64,000 nucleotides of DNA from an uncultured Sphingomonadaceae bacterium (GCA_947497315.1 CANMFX010000001.1:620001-684000), one strand, 5' to 3'. Counted from the first letter of the stretch, positions 53,053 to 62,275 are shown. Numbers and translations: made by a program. Notes: generated by a model from the sequence alone, not told the origin.

Positions 53053-55269
53053 TTATTCGGCGGCTTCGAGCGCTTCTTGTTTCGCCCGTACGCGGATCGG
53101 AATGCTGCTCATCAGCGGAATGCCGGTGCGCTTGTCAAAGTCACGGTCGTTGAAAGACAGTCTGCCGGTATTGCCGCCTGCGCCCAGGGGATCCTCTTTC
53201 TCATCCGGATTGGTGCCCCAGCTATGGGGGAGCGACACACAGCCCGGCTTGACCGTCTTGTCCGCCTTGGCCACGCAGCTGATGAAAGCGCGCGCGGATT
53301 CCACCTCCACCGGTTGATCTTCGATCAAACCGAGGGCCGCCATATCTTCCGGATTTATGAAAGCCGGATGGTGCGGCACGCGTTTGCGCTGCACCGGATC
53401 TTCATGCCAGTTGCTGTTGTGAATCTCGGTCATCCGCCGGCCAATCATCCGCATCGGAAAGGCGGTTTCTTCAACCGGCTGACCAAGCCGCTCGGCATAG
53501 CCCGCCAATTCTTCCATCATCGCCGCATTGCCGACTGACAATTTACCTTCCCAATCGGCAGGCTTGGGCTGCACCATCAGCGCCTGCGCGTCCATAATCT
53601 TGCCCTTGTGCGCATCCGGGTCGGCGTAGACGTCGGCGACCGGCACCGGCGATCCGTTGAGCGCGGCACTCCATGCAGTAATCGGATCAGGCGTTTCGCC
53701 CGGCTCGAACGTCGTGGCTTTTTGCTCCCGCTCTTCGGGATGGGACACCAAAGCCCAGCTTTTGATTTTAAGCGGCTTGTCCATTTCGCTGGCGAGCGTG
53801 TGGAGAAATTCATATTCTTCGCACAGGTCGGATCCTTCCGGCGATTCCATGATCGGAGGGCTCGCCTGCGCATAATTATTCTCAAACCCCCAGCCTGCGC
53901 CAAAGCCTCCATACAGCTCCGGTGCAGCGGTATTGCCGTGCACTTCATAATGGAGTTTGGGGGCAATCACATAGTCCGCCAGCTCTGCCGTCTTCGACAT
54001 GCGCGGATCGAGGCACACCAATAAATCCAGCGCCTTCATCGCTTCAAATGTCTTGAGCTGATCGGGCCAGGCGAGCATCGGATTGCCGCCAAGACAGATT
54101 AGCGCTTTGACCTGCTTGTCACCGGGGGTCAGGATTTCATCGGGCAGGGCGGCGGTCGGCATGCCGGAAATGCTCTGTTCGAGATCGCGGCTATGCAGCT
54201 TGCGACCAAAGCCCCAGGCATCCATCGGCCCGGGAGAAGCGGCAACCGGCGGGGCAGGTTTCATAAACACGCCGCTGCGGCGATTAATATCGCCCTCGCG
54301 CAGCCAATGCCCCATGATCGAGGTCAGCGATAGGTTGAGATATTCGGTGATATTGCCGCCGCCCGCCATATTGGGGCCAGTGCCGACGCTGATGCTGCCC
54401 TTATTCCAGCTGCCATACATCCGCGCGGCCTGTACTATCTCTTCCGCCGTCACATCGGCGCGCTGGGCGGCCAAAGCCGGGTCGAATGGGGCGACCGCCT
54501 TTTTCAGGGCTTCGAAACCATCGACATCATTTTCGACAAATATTTCGTCATAAAGCTTCTCTTCAATCACCACCTTGGCAATCGCGCCGAGGATGATCGG
54601 GTCTTCGCCGGGGCGGCATTGCAGGTGCAAATCGGCCTGGCGTGCGCTGTCAGTCTTGCGCGGATCGATAACGATCAGCTGCATCCCGCGCTTCTTGGCA
54701 TCATGCAGTTTTTTGGCTGGATTCATGCCAAGGCCGCCGTTCATCGACACAATCGGATTTGTACCGACTAGCATCAGCCCGTCCCAATCACCGACACGCG
54801 GCGCACCGGCGAGCCAAGGTCCGACCAGTGCGCGGGCTATGCCCTTGCCCGGCTGGTCAATCGTGACGCTATCGTAAACCGACGTCGAACCGATCGCATC
54901 CATCAGCGCCAACATGAAAGCATGGCCGTTGAGATTGTTATAGCCAAAGGTGCCGACATAAGATGCGACACTGTCGGGGCCATGTTCGGCGACAATGGCT
55001 TCGATCCGCTCTGCAGCCTCTTTCGCAGCGGTGCGCCAGCTGATGGCTTCCTTCTGACCGTGTTTCATGCCTTTGTAGCTGGTCAACAGACGCGTATCGA
55101 AACTGTGATAATTGGCAAGCTGACGCCCCTTGATGCAGCTATAGCCCTCAAATTCCGGATTGTCCTTGTCGCCATGGGTTTTGACTGGAACGCCATCTTC
55201 AAAATCGACAATCAGGCCGCAATGGGCGTGGCAGGCCCGGCACATTACATGTTTCTGTTCACTTGCCAT
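53053..55269 (-). CDS. Molybdopterin-dependent oxidoreductase (DMSO reductase/FdhA-like)
   Basis: This 738-residue protein has a 4Fe-4S binding motif at Cys10, Cys13, Cys17 and Cys45. The molybdopterin domains follow (GTNPIVSMNGGLGMNP, IVIDPRKTDSARQADLHLQCRPGED) and the C-terminal dinucleotide-binding domain includes LPHSWGTNPDE. No Tat signal is present, so it should be cytoplasmic. Proteins of this type are annotated as assimilatory nitrate reductase or formate dehydrogenase relatives, but the context of acyl-CoA genes suggests another substrate. The ATG at 55269 begins eight residues before the first cysteine; the frame extends to 55347. Confidence 0.9.
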   Translation of the reverse strand: MASEQKHVMCRACHAHCGLIVDFEDGVPVKTHGDKDNPEFEGYSCIKGRQLANYHSFDTRLLTSYKGMKHGQKEAISWRTAAKEAAERIEAIVAEHGPDSVASYVGTFGYNNLNGHAFMLALMDAIGSTSVYDSVTIDQPGKGIARALVGPWLAGAPRVGDWDGLMLVGTNPIVSMNGGLGMNPAKKLHDAKKRGMQLIVIDPRKTDSARQADLHLQCRPGEDPIILGAIAKVVIEEKLYDEIFVENDVDGFEALKKAVAPFDPALAAQRADVTAEEIVQAARMYGSWNKGSISVGTGPNMAGGGNITEYLNLSLTSIMGHWLREGDINRRSGVFMKPAPPVAASPGPMDAWGFGRKLHSRDLEQSISGMPTAALPDEILTPGDKQVKALICLGGNPMLAWPDQLKTFEAMKALDLLVCLDPRMSKTAELADYVIAPKLHYEVHGNTAAPELYGGFGAGWGFENNYAQASPPIMESPEGSDLCEEYEFLHTLASEMDKPLKIKSWALVSHPEEREQKATTFEPGETPDPITAWSAALNGSPVPVADVYADPDAHKGKIMDAQALMVQPKPADWEGKLSVGNAAMMEELAGYAERLGQPVEETAFPMRMIGRRMTEIHNSNWHEDPVQRKRVPHHPAFINPEDMAALGLIEDQPVEVESARAFISCVAKADKTVKPGCVSLPHSWGTNPDEKEDPLGAGGNTGRLSFNDRDFDKRTGIPLMSSIPIRVRAKQEALEAAE

Positions 55270-55413
55270 TGCCGCTCTCCTGATTGATATTTCAGACCAT
55301 TGCTTTTTGGAATTTAATCGTTCAATTAATAACCAATCGATTCCCAAATTAGGGCATGGCAGCGGGCGCTGCTACTGACCCTATTGATAAGATAATTTCA
55401 GGAGCACAGTCCC

Positions 55414-56628
55414 ATGGCCGAGAAACCCAGCGCAGCCGAGTTAAAGGAATTTGGCGACGCCGCCGATGCGTGGTTCAAGGAAAATACCGTTCGCGATCCC
55501 GGCTTCATGCTGCCGCTGACCTTCATGGAAGTGTCGACGGACCAGCAATTTGATTTCCTGCGCGATTGGCAGCGCAAAGTTTACGAAGCAGGGTTTCTCG
55601 GTGCCAGCTGGCCAAGGGAATATGGCGGCGGCGGCATGCATAGCGAATATCAGCGCGTGGCCACCCGGGCGATGAAAAAATATGACGCGCCGATCATGAT
55701 CAATGCCATCGGCAATGGCTGGGCGGGGCCGCTCATCCTTGATCTGGGATCGGAGGAGCAGAAGCAGACCTATATCAAGGGCATGCTCAATGCCGAAGAT
55801 ATCTGGTGTCAGGGCTTTTCCGAGCCGGAACATGGCAGTGATCTGGGCAATGCGCAGTTGAAAGCGGTGAAAGAGGGAGACGAATATGTTCTCAACGGAT
55901 CAAAAATATGGACCTCTCTGGGTGACCGCGCAAAATATATGATCCTGCTCGCGCGAACCGATTTCGAGGCAGAGAATAAATATAAGGGCCTCAGCTTCTT
56001 CCTCAATCCGATGAAGATTGACGGGATCAGCACCAGCCGGATCAAGAAGCTGACCGGCGAATATGGTTTTGTGCAGACCTTCTTTACCGACGCGCGGATT
56101 TCGGCTGACTGTCTGTTCGGCGGGGAAGGCAATGGCTGGTCGATGGCGATGAAGACGCTGGAATATGAGCGCGGCGCGAAGGTCAAACCGGTGGGCGGTT
56201 ATTTCGTCAAGGAACTGGACGTGATGCAGATTGTCGAGCTGGCGAAAAACTCCATGCGCAATGGCAAGCCTCTGCTCGACGATCCGGTGATGCGTGACAA
56301 GATGACGCAATATATGATCGATATTCAGGCACTCAATCTCAACAATACCCGTCGCCGGATGCCACAGCTCATGCAGGACAAGCCTATGGGCTTGCCGCTG
56401 ATGAACAAGCTGGCGCGGACCGAGTTAATCCGCGAGCTGACCGAATTCTCGCTCGGCTTTCAGGGGACCAAGGCGGGCTATTATGTTGGCGACGAAAATG
56501 CGGTGGATGATGGCTATTGGCACCGGAGCTATCTCAACAGCTTTTCCGCAACAATTGGCGGTGGAACTTCTGAAATTCAGCGCAATATTGTCGCCGAGCA
56601 TGCCCTTGGTCTGCCAAAGACACGCTAA
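55414..56628 (+). CDS. Acyl-CoA dehydrogenase (first of a pair)
   Basis: This FAD enzyme oxidises acyl-CoA to enoyl-CoA. The 404-residue protein has FLGASWPREYGGGGMHSEYQ, the FAD/substrate segment CQGFSEPEHGSDLGNAQ, and the C-terminal block GGTSEIQRNIVAEHALGLP. At the place of the catalytic glutamate of short and medium chain enzymes (YEG in MCAD) it reads GGG, so the base must lie elsewhere, as in other subfamilies. It is divergent from the molybdopterin oxidoreductase. The gap contains AATCG/CGATT half-sites 17 bases apart (55316-55342) that could be an operator. Confidence 0.93.
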   Translation: MAEKPSAAELKEFGDAADAWFKENTVRDPGFMLPLTFMEVSTDQQFDFLRDWQRKVYEAGFLGASWPREYGGGGMHSEYQRVATRAMKKYDAPIMINAIGNGWAGPLILDLGSEEQKQTYIKGMLNAEDIWCQGFSEPEHGSDLGNAQLKAVKEGDEYVLNGSKIWTSLGDRAKYMILLARTDFEAENKYKGLSFFLNPMKIDGISTSRIKKLTGEYGFVQTFFTDARISADCLFGGEGNGWSMAMKTLEYERGAKVKPVGGYFVKELDVMQIVELAKNSMRNGKPLLDDPVMRDKMTQYMIDIQALNLNNTRRRMPQLMQDKPMGLPLMNKLARTELIRELTEFSLGFQGTKAGYYVGDENAVDDGYWHRSYLNSFSATIGGGTSEIQRNIVAEHALGLPKTR

Positions 56629-56657
56629 GCCTAAACAAGACAAATCAGGACGGATAA

Positions 56658-57782
56658 ATGAATAATCTAGGCGATATCGGCACGACCGAAGAGCAAATTG
56701 AATTGATGGATGTGGCAACCAACTTCTGCCGCGACAAATCTCCTATAGATAAGGTTCGCGCCTTGATGGAGGATGATCTCGGCTATGATCCCGATGTGTG
56801 GCGAGAAATTGGTGAACTTGGCTGGCTGGCGATAGCCATTCCTGAAGCGCACGATGGCGTTGGTCTTTCCATGGCGGAAGTGGTTCCCATTGCCGAGCAA
56901 ATGGGGCGCAATCTTCTGAGCACACCTTTTGGTTCAACGACGATAGCGGCGCAGGCCCTGCTGGCGGGCGGGAGCGGAGCACAGCAAGCCGCCTGGCTGC
57001 CTAAAATTGCTGCAGGCACTGCGGCAACGCTGGCCCTTCGGGAAGATCATGGTGACTGGGATCTCGGTCATGTTGCCAGTACCGGTAAAGAAACAGCAGG
57101 CGGCATTGCCTTGTCTGGCAAGAAGCAATTGGTGCGCTGGGCCGACAGTGCAGAACTGATCATCGCCTCAGTAGAGGTGGAAGGGAATGTTCGTTTTGCA
57201 ATGATCGAACGCAGCGAATTGCCGGATGGAGCATTGCGGCGCGAGGCCATTATCGATGAAACCGCGCGCAGTTATGAACTGACCCTCGATGGCGTAACGG
57301 TAGCGGTCGATGCCCTGTTTGATGGCAACCGGGCACGTGAAACGATTGAAAAGATTGAACTCGCAGCCGGGCTGATTCATGCGGCCGAAATGACGGGCGG
57401 GTCGCAGGCGGTGATCGATTATACACTCGAATATCTCAAGACACGCAAGCAATTTGACAAGATTATCGGTAGCTATCAGGCATTGAAACATCCGACGGTC
57501 GACAATTATGTTGAATATGAAAAGGCGCGCACGCATCTCTACAGCGCTGCCCATAGTTGGGGCGAGCAGGGGCGTGGCGAAGTGGCGGTTCGGATGGCAG
57601 CTGCCCAGGCACATTCGAGCTATAGCCGAGCAGCCGACCGCTCCATCCAGTTCCATGGCGGTTTCGGTTTTACCCATGATTGCGATGCACAACTGCATCG
57701 CCGCAAAGCTATTTTTGACGGCGCGCTGATCGGTGACGCCGCTTACCAACGGTCGAAACTGGCCGGCTTGCTGTTCGATTAG
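56658..57782 (+). CDS. Acyl-CoA dehydrogenase (second of a pair)
   Basis: This 374-residue partner has a weaker acyl-CoA dehydrogenase pattern: LGELGWLAIAIPEAHDGVGLSMAEV at the start, a divergent FAD segment (ATLALREDHGDWDLG), and the C-terminal block FHGGFGFTHDCDAQLHRRK. It lies 29 bases after the first dehydrogenase. Adjacent unequal pairs of this kind form alpha2beta2 enzymes in steroid and fatty acid side-chain breakdown in actinobacteria. The same could hold here, with this protein supplying part of the site; that is inference. Confidence 0.92.
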   Translation: MNNLGDIGTTEEQIELMDVATNFCRDKSPIDKVRALMEDDLGYDPDVWREIGELGWLAIAIPEAHDGVGLSMAEVVPIAEQMGRNLLSTPFGSTTIAAQALLAGGSGAQQAAWLPKIAAGTAATLALREDHGDWDLGHVASTGKETAGGIALSGKKQLVRWADSAELIIASVEVEGNVRFAMIERSELPDGALRREAIIDETARSYELTLDGVTVAVDALFDGNRARETIEKIELAAGLIHAAEMTGGSQAVIDYTLEYLKTRKQFDKIIGSYQALKHPTVDNYVEYEKARTHLYSAAHSWGEQGRGEVAVRMAAAQAHSSYSRAADRSIQFHGGFGFTHDCDAQLHRRKAIFDGALIGDAAYQRSKLAGLLFD

Positions 57783-57802
57783 GATTTAAAGGAGAGATCA
57801 AC

Positions 57803-58561
57803 ATGTCAGAAGTACTCACGGATATTCAGGACGGCTTCATCATCGTTACCATCAATCGGCCTGAGGCCAAGAATGCGATGACCAAGGCTGCGGCCGAAGG
57901 CATAAGAACCGCGATGGAGCAGCTTGATAACGACAACAGCCTCAATGCCGGGATTATCACGGGCGCCGGCGGAACATTCTGTTCGGGCATGGATTTGAAA
58001 GGCTTCCTACGCGGGGAAACACCCGCGGTGAAAGGCTATGGCTTTGGCGGTATTACCGAGAAAGGCCCCGAGAAACCGATTATCGCGGCAGTGGAAGGCT
58101 ATGCCTTGGCCGGTGGTTTGGAACTGGCTCTGGCCTGTGACCTTTGTGTTGCCAATGACAAAGCAAAATTCGGTATTCCCGAGGTTAAGCGCTCACTCGT
58201 CGCAGCAGCAGGCGGCGTGATCAAGCTTCAGCAACTGGTTGGCAAACGTATTGCGATGGAAATGGCTCTGACCGGCGATTTCTTCTCCGCCCAGCGTGCT
58301 TATGATGTTGGTTTTGTAAACCGCCTGACAGACGGCCCTGCTCTTGATGCCGCGATCGAATTGGCGGCGACAGTCGCTGCCAATGGTCCGCTGGCGCTCA
58401 AGGCGACCAAGAAAATCATCAACGAGAGCTATGATTGGACAAGCGAAGAAGCGTGGAAAAAGCAGGCCGAAATAACCGGCCCTGTTTTCATGTCCAAGGA
58501 TGCGCAGGAAGGGTCGCTTGCTTTTGCCCAGAAACGCAAACCCGATTGGAAAGGTGAGTAA
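57803..58561 (+). CDS. Enoyl-CoA hydratase/isomerase (crotonase family)
   Basis: The 252-residue protein has the crotonase oxyanion-hole segments TGAGGTFCSGMDLKGF and GYALAGGLELALACDL. FGIPEVKRSLVAAAGG covers the position of the second catalytic residue. It should hydrate or isomerise the enoyl-CoA made by the two dehydrogenases encoded just upstream. It starts 20 bases after the second dehydrogenase behind AAGGAGAG and is followed two bases later by a RidA-type gene. Confidence 0.93.
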   Translation: MSEVLTDIQDGFIIVTINRPEAKNAMTKAAAEGIRTAMEQLDNDNSLNAGIITGAGGTFCSGMDLKGFLRGETPAVKGYGFGGITEKGPEKPIIAAVEGYALAGGLELALACDLCVANDKAKFGIPEVKRSLVAAAGGVIKLQQLVGKRIAMEMALTGDFFSAQRAYDVGFVNRLTDGPALDAAIELAATVAANGPLALKATKKIINESYDWTSEEAWKKQAEITGPVFMSKDAQEGSLAFAQKRKPDWKGE

Positions 58562-58563
58562 TC

Positions 58564-58962
58564 ATGCCTGATATTCAGCGGATAAACCCCGACACGTTGC
58601 CGGATGCCGGTGCGATGGGCTATTCGCAGGTCACGACTTGTACGCCGGGGAAGATGATTTTCATCTCCGGCCAGGTGGCCTGGACACCCGGCGGCGATCC
58701 GGCCCCCGATAATCTGGCCGAACAGGCGAAGATGGCGAGTAGCAATCTCGGTAAGGCGCTGGCTTCGGCTGGAGCCGGGCCAGAGAATATCGTATCTGCT
58801 CGCGCCTTCATCGTTGATTATACGGAAGAAAAGGGTGCGGAAGCGTTTCCCGAAATACTCGCGTTCCTTGACGGAAATCAGGTCGCCTTCACTTTGATCG
58901 GCTGCGCGGCGCTGGCGTCGCCCGATCTGATGATTGAAATTGAGGCGATTGCGGTTGTCTGA
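58564..58962 (+). CDS. RidA-family protein (YjgF/YER057c/UK114)
   Basis: RidA proteins hydrolyse reactive enamines and imines to ketones, and some relatives act in dedicated catabolic pathways. The 132-residue protein has GYSQVTTCTPGKMIFISGQVAW at the start of the fold. I do not see the conserved arginine block RVTVYL; in its place is ENIVSARAFIVDY, with an arginine in ARAF. The family assignment is firm, the deaminase activity less so. It overlaps the following hydrolase gene if that starts at TTG 58955. Confidence 0.88.
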   Translation: MPDIQRINPDTLPDAGAMGYSQVTTCTPGKMIFISGQVAWTPGGDPAPDNLAEQAKMASSNLGKALASAGAGPENIVSARAFIVDYTEEKGAEAFPEILAFLDGNQVAFTLIGCAALASPDLMIEIEAIAVV

Positions 58963-59923
58963 ACCTACAGCGACGGGCAGCGGAGATATTGTTGATCTCT
59001 GGTCTGCCGATCAAGACCTGCCATCCTGGTTTACCGAAGCCCTGGACGTTCCGCGTGAGGAAGCCTTTGTTGAAGTGGGCGGCCAAAAAGTCCACTATTT
59101 CCGCTGGGGTAAGCGCGGTAAACCACCGTTATTGCTGACACACGGCTTTCTTGCCCATGCCCGCTGTTTCGCGTTTATCGCTCCGTTGCTCGCCGAGGAC
59201 TATGATATTATCGTCTATGATCTGGCCGGCATGGGGGAAAGCGAAATTGGAGCAGTGTTTGAAGGGACACAGCGCGCCGAAGACATGGTCGCGCTCGCCG
59301 ATGCGCTGGATCTTTTTTCCGGTCCGGTGAAACCTAAAATCATTGCGCACAGCTTTGGATCAGGTGTCGCACTCACAGCGATGGAGTTGGCCGGGGAGCG
59401 GTTTGGCGGCCTTATTATCTGCGACCTGATGATCATGCGGCCTGAAAAACTCGCCGCCCATTTCAAGGGTGGAGGAGGGCCTCCGGGTTCCGGCAAGTCG
59501 GATCGGCCAACTAATGTCTATCCCGACTATGAGACGGCGCGCGGACGTTTTGTGTTGGCCCCTCCGCAGGATGTGCAGACACCGTTTCTGCTGGAATATA
59601 TGGCTTATCACAGCATGCGCCGGGTTGAGGGCGGCTGGACCTGGAAATTCAATCCGAAAGTATTCCATCGGAGCGAGAATGATCAGGAAAAATGGCGGCA
59701 GGCTCCGCAACGGATAGTCGATCTGTCGCACCGGCTGGCGATTATCTATGGCGAGAATAGCAGATTGTTCGATGCCGATAGTGCGGCCTATTTGCGTGAG
59801 TTGGGCGGTGCCCATATTCCGATGATTGCGGTGCCCAAGGCGGAGCATCACCTGATGCTCGATCAGCCGCTTGCATTTGTGGCTGCGCTGCGCTCTGTTC
59901 TGGCTTTGTGGGATGTTCCATAA
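58955..59923 (+). CDS. Alpha/beta hydrolase
   Basis: The fold is clear: LLLTHGFLAHARCF (oxyanion region), VYDLAGMGESE, the nucleophile elbow AHSFGSG and a late KAEHHLMLDQP carrying the catalytic histidine. The elbow has Ala in place of the first Gly of GxSxG, which several esterases and haloalkane dehalogenase relatives tolerate. TTG 58955 gives an eight-base overlap with the RidA gene and is preferred; ATG 58934 would extend it 21 bases further upstream. The substrate is unknown; an ester or thioester of the pathway is likely. Confidence 0.88.
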   Translation: MSEPTATGSGDIVDLWSADQDLPSWFTEALDVPREEAFVEVGGQKVHYFRWGKRGKPPLLLTHGFLAHARCFAFIAPLLAEDYDIIVYDLAGMGESEIGAVFEGTQRAEDMVALADALDLFSGPVKPKIIAHSFGSGVALTAMELAGERFGGLIICDLMIMRPEKLAAHFKGGGGPPGSGKSDRPTNVYPDYETARGRFVLAPPQDVQTPFLLEYMAYHSMRRVEGGWTWKFNPKVFHRSENDQEKWRQAPQRIVDLSHRLAIIYGENSRLFDADSAAYLRELGGAHIPMIAVPKAEHHLMLDQPLAFVAALRSVLALWDVP

Positions 59924-59942
59924 ACCAGAAAGAGGTCCAGTG

Positions 59943-60890
59943 ATGAGCAGCAATTCCAAAGCTCGTATCGTTTCGGTGGTTCAAGCCGGATCCGATCCCT
60001 TTGATACACCGACGACGCTGCGCAAATTTGCAGATCTTTTGTCGGAGGCCAAAGCTGCGAACAGTGATCTGGCTGTGTTCCCGGAGGCCTTTGTTGGCGG
60101 CTATCCCAAAGGTGTTGATTTTGGTGTCCGTGTGGGGTCGCGTGACGATGCTGGGCGGGAGCTGTTCCGCCTCTATTCAGATAATGCCGTGCAATTGGGT
60201 TCACCTGAATTTGAAGCACTGCGCGAAGCCGTTGCCGCTAACGACCTGGCGGTGGTCGTCGGGGCCATCGAGCGCAAGGGCGCGACACTCTATTGCTCGA
60301 CCTTCAGTTTTGAACGAGACGGATCGCTGCTCGGCGTACATCGTAAGCTGGTTCCGACCGCGATGGAGCGGCTGATTTGGGGACAAGGTGACGGCAGCGA
60401 TTTGCCGGTGATGGACAGCAGCGCCGGACGGCTCGTCAGTGCGATCTGCTGGGAAAATTACATGCCACTGCTGCGAAGTTACTATTATGATGCGCAGCCC
60501 GATTTTTACTGTGTCTCCACCGTCGATGACCGGCCTGTTTGGGTGCCAACGATGCAGACGATCGCACTGGAAAGCCGCGCCTTTGTATTGTCCGCCTGCC
60601 AATATCTTGAGCGTGGGATGATCGGATTGGATGGCAATCAGTTTGACGCTGTGCAGGGAAATGACACTGATACCGTTTTGATAAATGGTGGCAGTTGTAT
60701 CGTTGCGCCATCAGGCGAGGTGATCGCTGGACCGGTATTTGGCAAAGAGACAATGCTGACCGCGGAGATTGATCTGGACGATCGAACTCGCGGCAAGTTC
60801 GACCTGGATGTTGCCGGCCATTATGCACGACCGGATGTTTTTGAGCTCAGGGCCAATATTGATCCGCAGAAGAACGTTCAGACGGATTGA
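59943..60890 (+). CDS. Nitrilase-family carbon-nitrogen hydrolase
   Basis: Nitrilases turn organic nitriles into carboxylic acids and ammonia. The catalytic triad is complete: Glu48 in FPEAFVGGYPKG, Lys135 in HRKLVPTAMER and Cys169 in ICWENYMP. CWENYMP is the signature of true nitrilases and cyanide hydratases rather than amidases. The ATG at 59943 is chosen over the frame opening at 59871 because the fold begins there. The length of 315 residues fits the family. It lies 20 bases after the alpha/beta hydrolase in the same unit. Confidence 0.94.
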   Translation: MSSNSKARIVSVVQAGSDPFDTPTTLRKFADLLSEAKAANSDLAVFPEAFVGGYPKGVDFGVRVGSRDDAGRELFRLYSDNAVQLGSPEFEALREAVAANDLAVVVGAIERKGATLYCSTFSFERDGSLLGVHRKLVPTAMERLIWGQGDGSDLPVMDSSAGRLVSAICWENYMPLLRSYYYDAQPDFYCVSTVDDRPVWVPTMQTIALESRAFVLSACQYLERGMIGLDGNQFDAVQGNDTDTVLINGGSCIVAPSGEVIAGPVFGKETMLTAEIDLDDRTRGKFDLDVAGHYARPDVFELRANIDPQKNVQTD

Positions 60891-60975
60891 GCTTGTAGCA
60901 GATTCGTCCTGTTAGTCGGACTATGATATCAGCTATTTGGATTTGGGGGATCTGCTAAGTTTCAAGGAGGGACCG

Positions 60976-61650
60976 ATGAAGCCACAAGCATTGCCAAAAA
61001 CCGTTTCTTCAGCTGAATGGCAGGCTGAGATTGACAGGTTGCGTATCAAGGAAAAAGAACTGACCCGGGCGCATGATGCTCTTAATGCCATGCGCCGCCG
61101 GTTGCCGATGATGAAGATAGAGAAAAGCTACGAATTCGACGGCGAAGATGGCAAGGTCAGCTTGTTGGACTTGTTTGAAGGCCGAAAACAGCTTATCGTC
61201 TATCATTTCATGTTCGCCCCGGACGCAGATTCCGGTTGTCCGGGTTGCTCATGGGTGACGGACGCCATGTCCCATCCGGCCCACTTGCATGCCCGGGATA
61301 CATCCATTGTGCTCATATCGCGCGCGCCTTTGGAAAAGCTGCTCGCCTATAAGCAGCGCATGGGTTGGGATCTGCCGTGGGTTTCATCCTTTGGCAGCGA
61401 CTTTAATTATGATTTCAACGCGACCAATGATGAGGGCGAAAACCATGTCGCCAGTGTTTTCTTGCGCGATGGTGATCAGATTTACCGCACCTATTATACC
61501 GACCAGCGCGGCGTCGAGCATTTGGGTAGTCACTGGACCTGGCTCGATTTGACGCCTTATGGCCGCCAGGAACCGTGGGAAGAGACACCAGAAGGCTGGC
61601 CCAAGGGAGAGATGTTTTGGGACAAGCGGCACGATGAATATGGTGAGTGA
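60976..61650 (+). CDS. DUF899-type thioredoxin-like protein
   Basis: The 224-residue protein belongs to DUF899. It has a charged N-terminal helix (EWQAEIDRLRIKEKELTRAHDAL), the sequence KSYEFDGEDGKVSLLDLFEGRKQLIVYHFMF in three parts, then the CPGC motif in GCPGCSWVTDAM. AHLHARDTSIVLISRAPLEKLLAYKQRMGW and SFGSDFNYDFN follow. The family is predicted to have a thioredoxin fold, and the CPGC pair is placed where redox cysteines would be. Its substrate is unknown. The start is fixed by a perfect AAGGAGG at 60964-60970. Confidence 0.9.
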   Translation: MKPQALPKTVSSAEWQAEIDRLRIKEKELTRAHDALNAMRRRLPMMKIEKSYEFDGEDGKVSLLDLFEGRKQLIVYHFMFAPDADSGCPGCSWVTDAMSHPAHLHARDTSIVLISRAPLEKLLAYKQRMGWDLPWVSSFGSDFNYDFNATNDEGENHVASVFLRDGDQIYRTYYTDQRGVEHLGSHWTWLDLTPYGRQEPWEETPEGWPKGEMFWDKRHDEYGE

Positions 61651-61825
61651 TATCTGCTCTGTTTCATCGTGTAAGCGGCTGTGAAGCTGATTGTCAGATT
61701 AACGACCGGGCCGTTCCACGACAATTTGATACAAATTTCCCAGAATCCGACAAATCTCTGTGGCAGCCTTTTGTCATAACTGTTTCTGACGCCGCAGTTG
61801 GCGCCGCGTAAAAGAGGAGTTTGAG

Positions 61826-62221
61826 ATGAAAAAGATTCTGATGATATTGGCTACATCAATTGTGGTTGTATCGCCCCTGGTGACCGCACAGGCTGAGGCC
61901 GCCACCCATAAAACGGTCAAGAAAACAGTGACGGTTAAAGAAGGAAAGCGGGTCGTTACCAAGAAGACGACGGTCAAAGGAAACAAAGCCAAGAAAGTTG
62001 TGCGCACAACCTATGTGCCAACCAAGCAGCGTTGGTTCAAAGGACAGCGCTTTGATCGCCGCCATGCCGTGAGCTACCGCGTGATAAACAACCCCCGCGC
62101 CTATCGATTAGCAACCGCGCCACGTGGTTATCGCTGGGTTCGGTCTGGCAATGATGCGGTTTTGGTCGGTGTGACCAGTGGTATTATCGGAGCCGTGATT
62201 GGCAATGCCATATTGCGCTAG
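61826..62221 (+). CDS. RcnB-like periplasmic protein
   Basis: A signal peptide (MKKILMILATSIVVVSPLVTAQAEA) is followed by a very basic Lys/Thr/Val linker of about 45 residues. A small domain follows (RVINNPRAYRLATAPRGYRWVRSGNDAVLVG) that matches RcnB, named from the E. coli protein affecting nickel and cobalt homeostasis. A final hydrophobic Gly-rich segment (VTSGIIGAVIGNAIL) looks like a glycine-zipper and may associate with a membrane. Many sphingomonads carry several copies with unknown roles. The start has AAGAGGAG upstream. Confidence 0.85.
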   Translation: MKKILMILATSIVVVSPLVTAQAEAATHKTVKKTVTVKEGKRVVTKKTTVKGNKAKKVVRTTYVPTKQRWFKGQRFDRRHAVSYRVINNPRAYRLATAPRGYRWVRSGNDAVLVGVTSGIIGAVIGNAILR

Positions 62222-62245
62222 TCGGAATACGGTCAGTAAAAAGCA

Positions 62246-62275
62246 GAAGCCTCTGGGCGCTATCCCGGGGGCTTC
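62246..62275 (-). terminator. Intrinsic terminator, minus strand, after the SDR gene
   Basis: Twelve-base arms (GAAGCCTCTGGG and CCCGGGGGCTTC, ten pairs) surround a six-base loop between two convergent genes. On the minus strand the hairpin is followed within a few bases by TTTTT (plus-strand A-run at 62238-62242), so it should stop transcription of the SDR gene. The hairpin overlaps the last bases of that gene's stop codon. It has no T-run in the plus direction. Confidence 0.75.

Noticed and set aside
59374-59400. Frameshift or loss of active site in the alpha/beta hydrolase because the elbow is AHSFGSG
   Set aside because: The serine and the following glycine are in place, the catalytic histidine region is present, and Ala at the first position occurs in active relatives.
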